A stretch of 64,000 nucleotides of DNA from Blakeslea trispora (taxonomy: Eukaryota; Mucoromycota; Mucoromycetes; Mucorales; Choanephoraceae). This document shows positions 59,581 to 64,000 of this stretch, one piece after another. Both the position numbers and the translations under genes were made by a program. A model generated the notes under the pieces. It was not told where the DNA came from, searched no databases, and saw only the letters and a program-made list of their open reading frames with translations. Each line of letters starts with the position of its first letter. The stretch's first letter is position 1. Location of the stretch: the NCBI GenBank assembly GCA_025331445.1, contig JAIWNE010000059.1, positions 124,001 through 188,000 on the forward strand, in the 5' to 3' direction.

Positions 59581-61566
59581 ATGGATACTACCACAAATGA
59601 AGAGCATAATGAGAATAATCAAGGTAAACATTGTGTATTCTGTTTAAAGCAATAACATTAACTCGATTTTCAAACAATATAACAGAACAAGCTTTAATAC
59701 CTGCCAATAACACTCTAGTGACCAGTAATTCACTTGAAGACCTAGATCCTACTATTGTCGTTGATAAAGAGAGCAGTATGGTTGTCACTCGATGGTAGGT
59801 TAACATGTTTGATTTATCAGTGATCTAAATCAGTAAAAAGAAATCAAAAATTTATCAACGCACAAAATTTCTGTTAGGGTACGAGTCAATTATGTTGAAG
59901 AGAGAGAACACAATGTGCCTAGAAAAGATATGTTTGAACACTACAAGGCATATTGTGTTGCAAATGGTCTTCGCCCTGTCAATTCAGCTACCTTTGGCAA
60001 ACTATTGCGTGTTGTCTTTCCTTCCTTAAAGACCAGAAGATTAGGTGTGCGTGGTCAATCGAAATACCATTACTGTGGTATCCGTGTCAAGAATGCATAT
60101 GATTCAGGCAACATGGCCTTAATCAGGTAACACTTCCTCAAACAATATGTAGAATACATGCTTAATTTCTTTAATATAGTGAACATCAAACGGTGAGATC
60201 GCCTGCTGTAAGAGCAAGTGCCTCTATCAGCTTCCTTCCTTCCACAAGTCATCGTCTGGTTTCTGAAGCTAGTTCAAGCATTCAAGAGTCAGATGCATTA
60301 CCTACCTTTGTAGTACCTCTTGTACCAACCTATCGATACAATCATGAAATAGATCACGAACTAGCCAATACATTCACTATAGCGTATGAGAAGCACTGCA
60401 AACGAATCCTCCATATGATATCCACCCACCAAATCAAGAAAGTCAGGAGCACTATGCAAGAGTTCTATCAAACAATGCCTACCAAGTTTATCAACCTGAT
60501 CCAATCTGTACCTGAAATCATAGAATCTATTTGGCGTTGGGATTGCTCACTTTATGATGCAAGTTATATGATGAAAAGTATGAAATGCTTGTTGATTGAC
60601 TTACTTTTTCTTTTATTTTAGGCCATCATCAACACACTCTTACCTACTGTATCCCATCCATTGACACAGACGATGGCTACTGTTTTGAGAACCTATACTA
60701 GAGAATTGAAAGAATATATTGAGAATGCACTTGTCAATTTCCCAACCTTACTCTTGCAAAGAAAGTTGGATGGTAAGTTCAACCATCAAACTGTCTGATC
60801 CATCCAATAACAACAATCCATAGTGGCACGTATCTTTTCAGCCAAATGTCGACGTCAACTTTCACTTAATTTTGCAGCACAGACTGCATCAGATGCCTTG
60901 AGTAGACTAGAGCAATTGGTGGTTATGCGTCAAGATTGGGATCGATTTGATGTGGATGGTATTCTAGACCAGACTCTATGGATTTGTGATTGTGATGCAA
61001 ATGAAATCAGAGCTATTTGTAAGCATCTACTCAAAATGATAGTTTTCTAAACCTAACAAATCATAGTACGCAATGAGATTTATGATTTATTGAACAATAA
61101 GCCTATGATTGAACAATGGATGGAATGGATCTCAAGTATAGTGACTCGATTTCTGAAGCGATATTTGCCTGTAAGTGTGAATTCACTCTCTATTGAGATT
61201 CATAGGGCTGATCAGATAACATAGTCAAGTTCAACTGAAATCAGTCAGTACCTTTCTCGATCCAAGCAGTTATTGTTAAAATGGAATTATTATACTGGAT
61301 TGATCATGAAAGAACTCAGTCTGCAACAGGCTCAAAGTTTTGCCTCTTTTCAAAACTTGCGCTTATTCTTGGATGATTATATTGTGTTTCTTGTGGAAGA
61401 GAATATTGCTCAAATGAATTTCATCATTTCACATCATCAACAACAGCAACAAGTACATCCACAGAAAGCTGAAGATGAAAGCTTTTTCAACTACAATTCT
61501 TCACCACCATCCTCTGCTAATGGAAGCAGCTCTGATCCACCTCATAAAGATGTTGGATCAAACTAA
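59581..61566 (+). CDS. RFX-family transcription factor
   Basis: Winged-helix regulator of the Sak1/Crt1/RFX1 group. Start MDTTTNEEHNENNQ. An N-terminal linker leads through SMVVTRW and WVRVNYVEE to the RFX DNA-binding domain: HNVPRKDMFEHYKAYC, NGLRPVNSATFGKLLRVVFP, LKTRRLGVRGQSKYHYCGI, with the conserved RGQSKYHY recognition segment. The C-terminal half has the RFX extended dimerisation region: FINLIQSVPEIIESIWRWD, ILHMISTHQIKKVRSTMQEF and ARIFSAKCRRQLSLNFAAQ. About eight exons with introns of 50-70 bp. The C-terminus is Gln/Ser-rich and ends DVGSN. In fungi these factors control DNA-damage, cell-cycle or morphogenesis genes; the target set here is unknown. Confidence 0.95.
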
Positions 61567-62172
61567 ACAAAACTTTCGATTTTGCTACCCTTTCCTCTAT
61601 ATATATACACTTCTTTATATATGATTTTTGCACACTCAAGCATACACCTAATTTGTACACAATTTAATTTCTAGCTCTATTGTATTATAACATTTTGCAT
61701 ATATCATCTTACTATTTTCAATTACCCTAAAATATACATATATATTCACTTTTGGACTATTTTTTTTTCTTGAGTGAAATAATAGGTGGTTGACTATAAC
61801 ACAAAGTGTGATTTTGTATGATTTCATATTGAACTAGTTTTATTCATCTTAAAGAAGAATAACAGGAAGTCAGCTGATAGAATTGACATTTTGACATCAT
61901 TTTGCTTTTCTTCTAGAAGCTTATCATCTATCAAATTTCTTGGACCAATCTTGATTCTGTATACATGTGTGGATTTCCTACTGTAAGAAATTATATGGGT
62001 TATTCATGTTCAATTCATCATTTTTATCACTGAGACTTATGAAATGATATTCTTGATTAGTCATATTACTTTATTGAGTTCTCTAGTGAAATTACAGAAA
62101 TATTCAAGCTTTGAAATGACTTGTACGATATTGAGCTAAAACAAAAAGAGAAATGACTTGGTAAACATTCTA
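61567..62172. other. tail-to-tail intergenic region
   Basis: AT-rich 3' flanks of the RFX and stress-protein genes, with TATA-type repeats at 61595-61625. No gene. Confidence 0.55.
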
Positions 62173-62968
62173 TTAAAAGAAGAAAAAGGTATTATTCTTA
62201 CTGTAGACATCTATAAAAGTAGTTTGCTTTTTTTCTTGCAACTCTTTGCGTGCTTCAATTTCTTGTGGTTCAAGCTTAACAACAAGCACTGGACATGGGC
62301 AGTGTTTAGTTAGATAGTTGGAGATAGAACCTAATATGGACCTTTTTTATATAGTTTAATAGGCATACATGGCTTCTTTTTTTTTTCCTTCTCAATACAC
62401 CCTAACCTTTTAAAAGCACCAAATCCACGCGTTCCACAGATCAAATAGGTTGGTTTGACTGCATAACAATAGTCTGCAAGTGTTTCTTTTGGATCGCCTC
62501 GTAAAACTTCAGAAGAGACAAACTTGAACTAGATCAAATGTCAGTGACAAGATGAATGGAGAAGAGGCAATTGAAACATACATTTAACCTTCTGAGCGCA
62601 TTGACTATTTCCCAAATCATAGCAGATGATATATCGTCTAATCTTACATCTTGGTCTACACAACCATGAGTAGCAATGGTGCTACCAGACAATAGAGGCA
62701 CAAATAAATGGCGATAGTCTGATTGGTCAATAATATGTACAAGACGTATATCATCGGTAGGTCGAATAACATTAAGACAAATAGCCTTTGATATCATAGC
62801 ATCAGCATAATTGGACTGATCATAGGCAATGACAATGGTGCGTTGATATCGCCCTAGGTAACCTTCGTTCTCATCTGTGCCCGATACACTCTTGGGTGAA
62901 TAAGGTGAAGCATGATCAGGAAAAGGGAAAAAGTTTGTAGGTAAGCGTGTTATAGATGGATGTGTCAT
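62173..62968 (-). CDS. universal stress protein (UspA-fold)
   Basis: The start MTHPSITRLPTNFFPFP and a Ser/Pro leader precede the UspA fold: RTIVIAYDQSNYADAMISKA and DDIRLVHIID in exon 1 (to about 62583). Then come FKFVSSEVLRGDPKETLADY and KPTYLICGTRGFGAFKR in exon 2, and SILGSISNYLTKHCPCPVLV in exon 3. The ATP-binding pattern G-x2-G-x9-G-S is intact across the last intron (GTRG...ILGS). Ends after a coiled, charged tail. I place the stop at 62173-62175, but a GTAAG in the last codons could be a donor leading to a further exon. About 215 residues. Role: probably stress-linked nucleotide binding; exact function unknown. Confidence 0.85.
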
Positions 62969-64000
62969 GATTTAGAGAAAAAAAGAAAAAAAGGGAAGGA
63001 GTACATTTATAGTTGGCTGGATTAGGTTTCATAAGAATCGCCTGTCTTATTTGTTTATCCTAAAAATCATGCAGCTTACAGAAAAAAAAAAAGTGGTACG
63101 TGTTTTATGGGAAGAAACCGGTTAAATTCTGCCAGCTGCTTACCAAGTGTTTCCACAAGTACAGGTCAGACATGAGGAGTAGCATGATTAAAAGTACTAG
63201 ACTCGTTTCAAGCTTGTTCATTCTGGATAGTTGATATAGTTATCATAGTAACAGACATTGCATAAAGGTAGTGGTTAAGCGGGGTAAATTGATTGAGAAA
63301 ACGGCAAGGACTATGAAGCAGAGGAACACTCCACACAAGAAGAACCAAAGGTGAAATAAGAGTAGTCAAAATCTGATGCGGTGAAGGAGAGGCAAGATAT
63401 AGTTGATGGAAGGGAGGGGGGGTGATGGTATAGGTCTTTTATCATCAAAACTATTGCCTGATTGACAATGTTTTCTGGAACCAATCGGTATTGAATTTAA
63501 ACGAAATCGTCAGTACACTAGCCCAAATTGTGCAATGGTTGGTAGAGACCACCTTGAGAAAGTGATTTTTAGAAACAAAAGGTGAGAGAGGCGGGGACTT
63601 GTTGAGGCAAGAGGGCATCATGTAAAAACTTGTTTGAATAAAGACATTTTGTCTGTACTTGAAAGCCAAGTCGGTGTGTAAAAATAAGGGATCATTGATG
63701 CGTCAAGTTGCTATGTGCATTTATGCGCCATGTATTATGTAAGCTGACATTGTGTTTAAAAAATCAAGTTGAAAGCGAGAATTGTTTGCTTTGTTTTGTT
63801 TGCCATAAGCGGCTTGAAATGACTATCATTCAATAGATAATAAGCTAAAAAAAAAAGGGACATGGTTGCTAAATCTTTACTCTTTTATTAGCATTCTATT
63901 GTTATGAATAAGCCGATTTTAAAAGCATATGGGAACAATAAGACAATGATAACGCAAAAATCGATAGGAAAAAAAGGGGGGGGGCTACAGTGACTGTTTC
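62969..64000. other. right-hand flank, no gene seen
   Basis: Upstream region of the stress-protein gene. It contains G-runs at 63415-63421 and 63976-63985 and short ORFs (63451-63669) without family features. No gene supported to the window end. Confidence 0.55.

Overview
The window is nuclear DNA of a filamentous fungus, most likely an early-diverging lineage (Mucoromycota/Mucorales type). Supporting points are AT-rich intergenic DNA full of homopolymer runs, dense genes split by many 50-70 bp GT-AG introns, glutamine-, serine- and histidine-rich low-complexity stretches, and mariner-type transposase debris. No single marker fixes the genus, and no tRNA, rRNA, virus, toxin or bacterial-type operon was found.

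Layout. 1-6.2 kb: DOP1 (minus, running off the left edge). 7.0-11.5 kb: the divergent pair NOB1 (pre-rRNA nuclease) and RAD1 (9-1-1 checkpoint clamp), then LYS1 (lysine synthesis). 11.6-12.7 kb: a broken transposase fragment, a second repeat (Y) and a 100-bp MITE, followed by 2.5 kb of featureless AT-rich DNA. 15.2-23 kb: a TATA-driven bZIP factor and MON2. 24-29.1 kb: an adenosine-deaminase-like enzyme, a mucin-like membrane protein and a NUP42-type FG nucleoporin. 29.6-30.9 kb: a second copy of the broken transposase with the same lesions, again next to repeat Y but with Y in opposite orientation. 32.8-40.3 kb: a Pumilio (PUF) RNA-binding protein, a CUE-domain membrane protein and an unrecognised three-exon gene. 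41.6-48 kb: an MFS carrier, a TOG/CLASP protein, a small WWE-like protein, and the divergent pair TFB3 and SEC65. 48.9-53.7 kb: an FAD oxidoreductase, a GT62 mannosyltransferase and PEX16. 54.9-55.3 kb: a TATA-headed, hairpin-rich stretch without a long ORF (candidate ncRNA). 55.6-63 kb: a centrosome/SPB coiled-coil protein, ribosomal protein eS28, an RFX factor and a universal-stress-type protein.

How the genes relate. Most are single-copy housekeeping genes that happen to be neighbours. The functional echo is DOP1 and MON2, partners in one Golgi/endosome complex, about 17 kb apart on the same strand. SEC65, the mannosyltransferase, MON2 and DOP1 all act in the secretory pathway. Adjacent divergent starts (NOB1/RAD1, TFB3/SEC65, mucin-like/NUP42) imply shared promoters.

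Most notable: the PUF protein's recognition residues predict UGUAUAUA, and its own 3' flank carries that octamer twice on the transcribed strand; two GC-AG introns with identical GCAAGT donors; an eS28 gene whose ATG is isolated by the longest intron I resolved; repeat Y with a reading frame conserved between diverged copies; and a probable frameshift in the SSX2IP-like gene.
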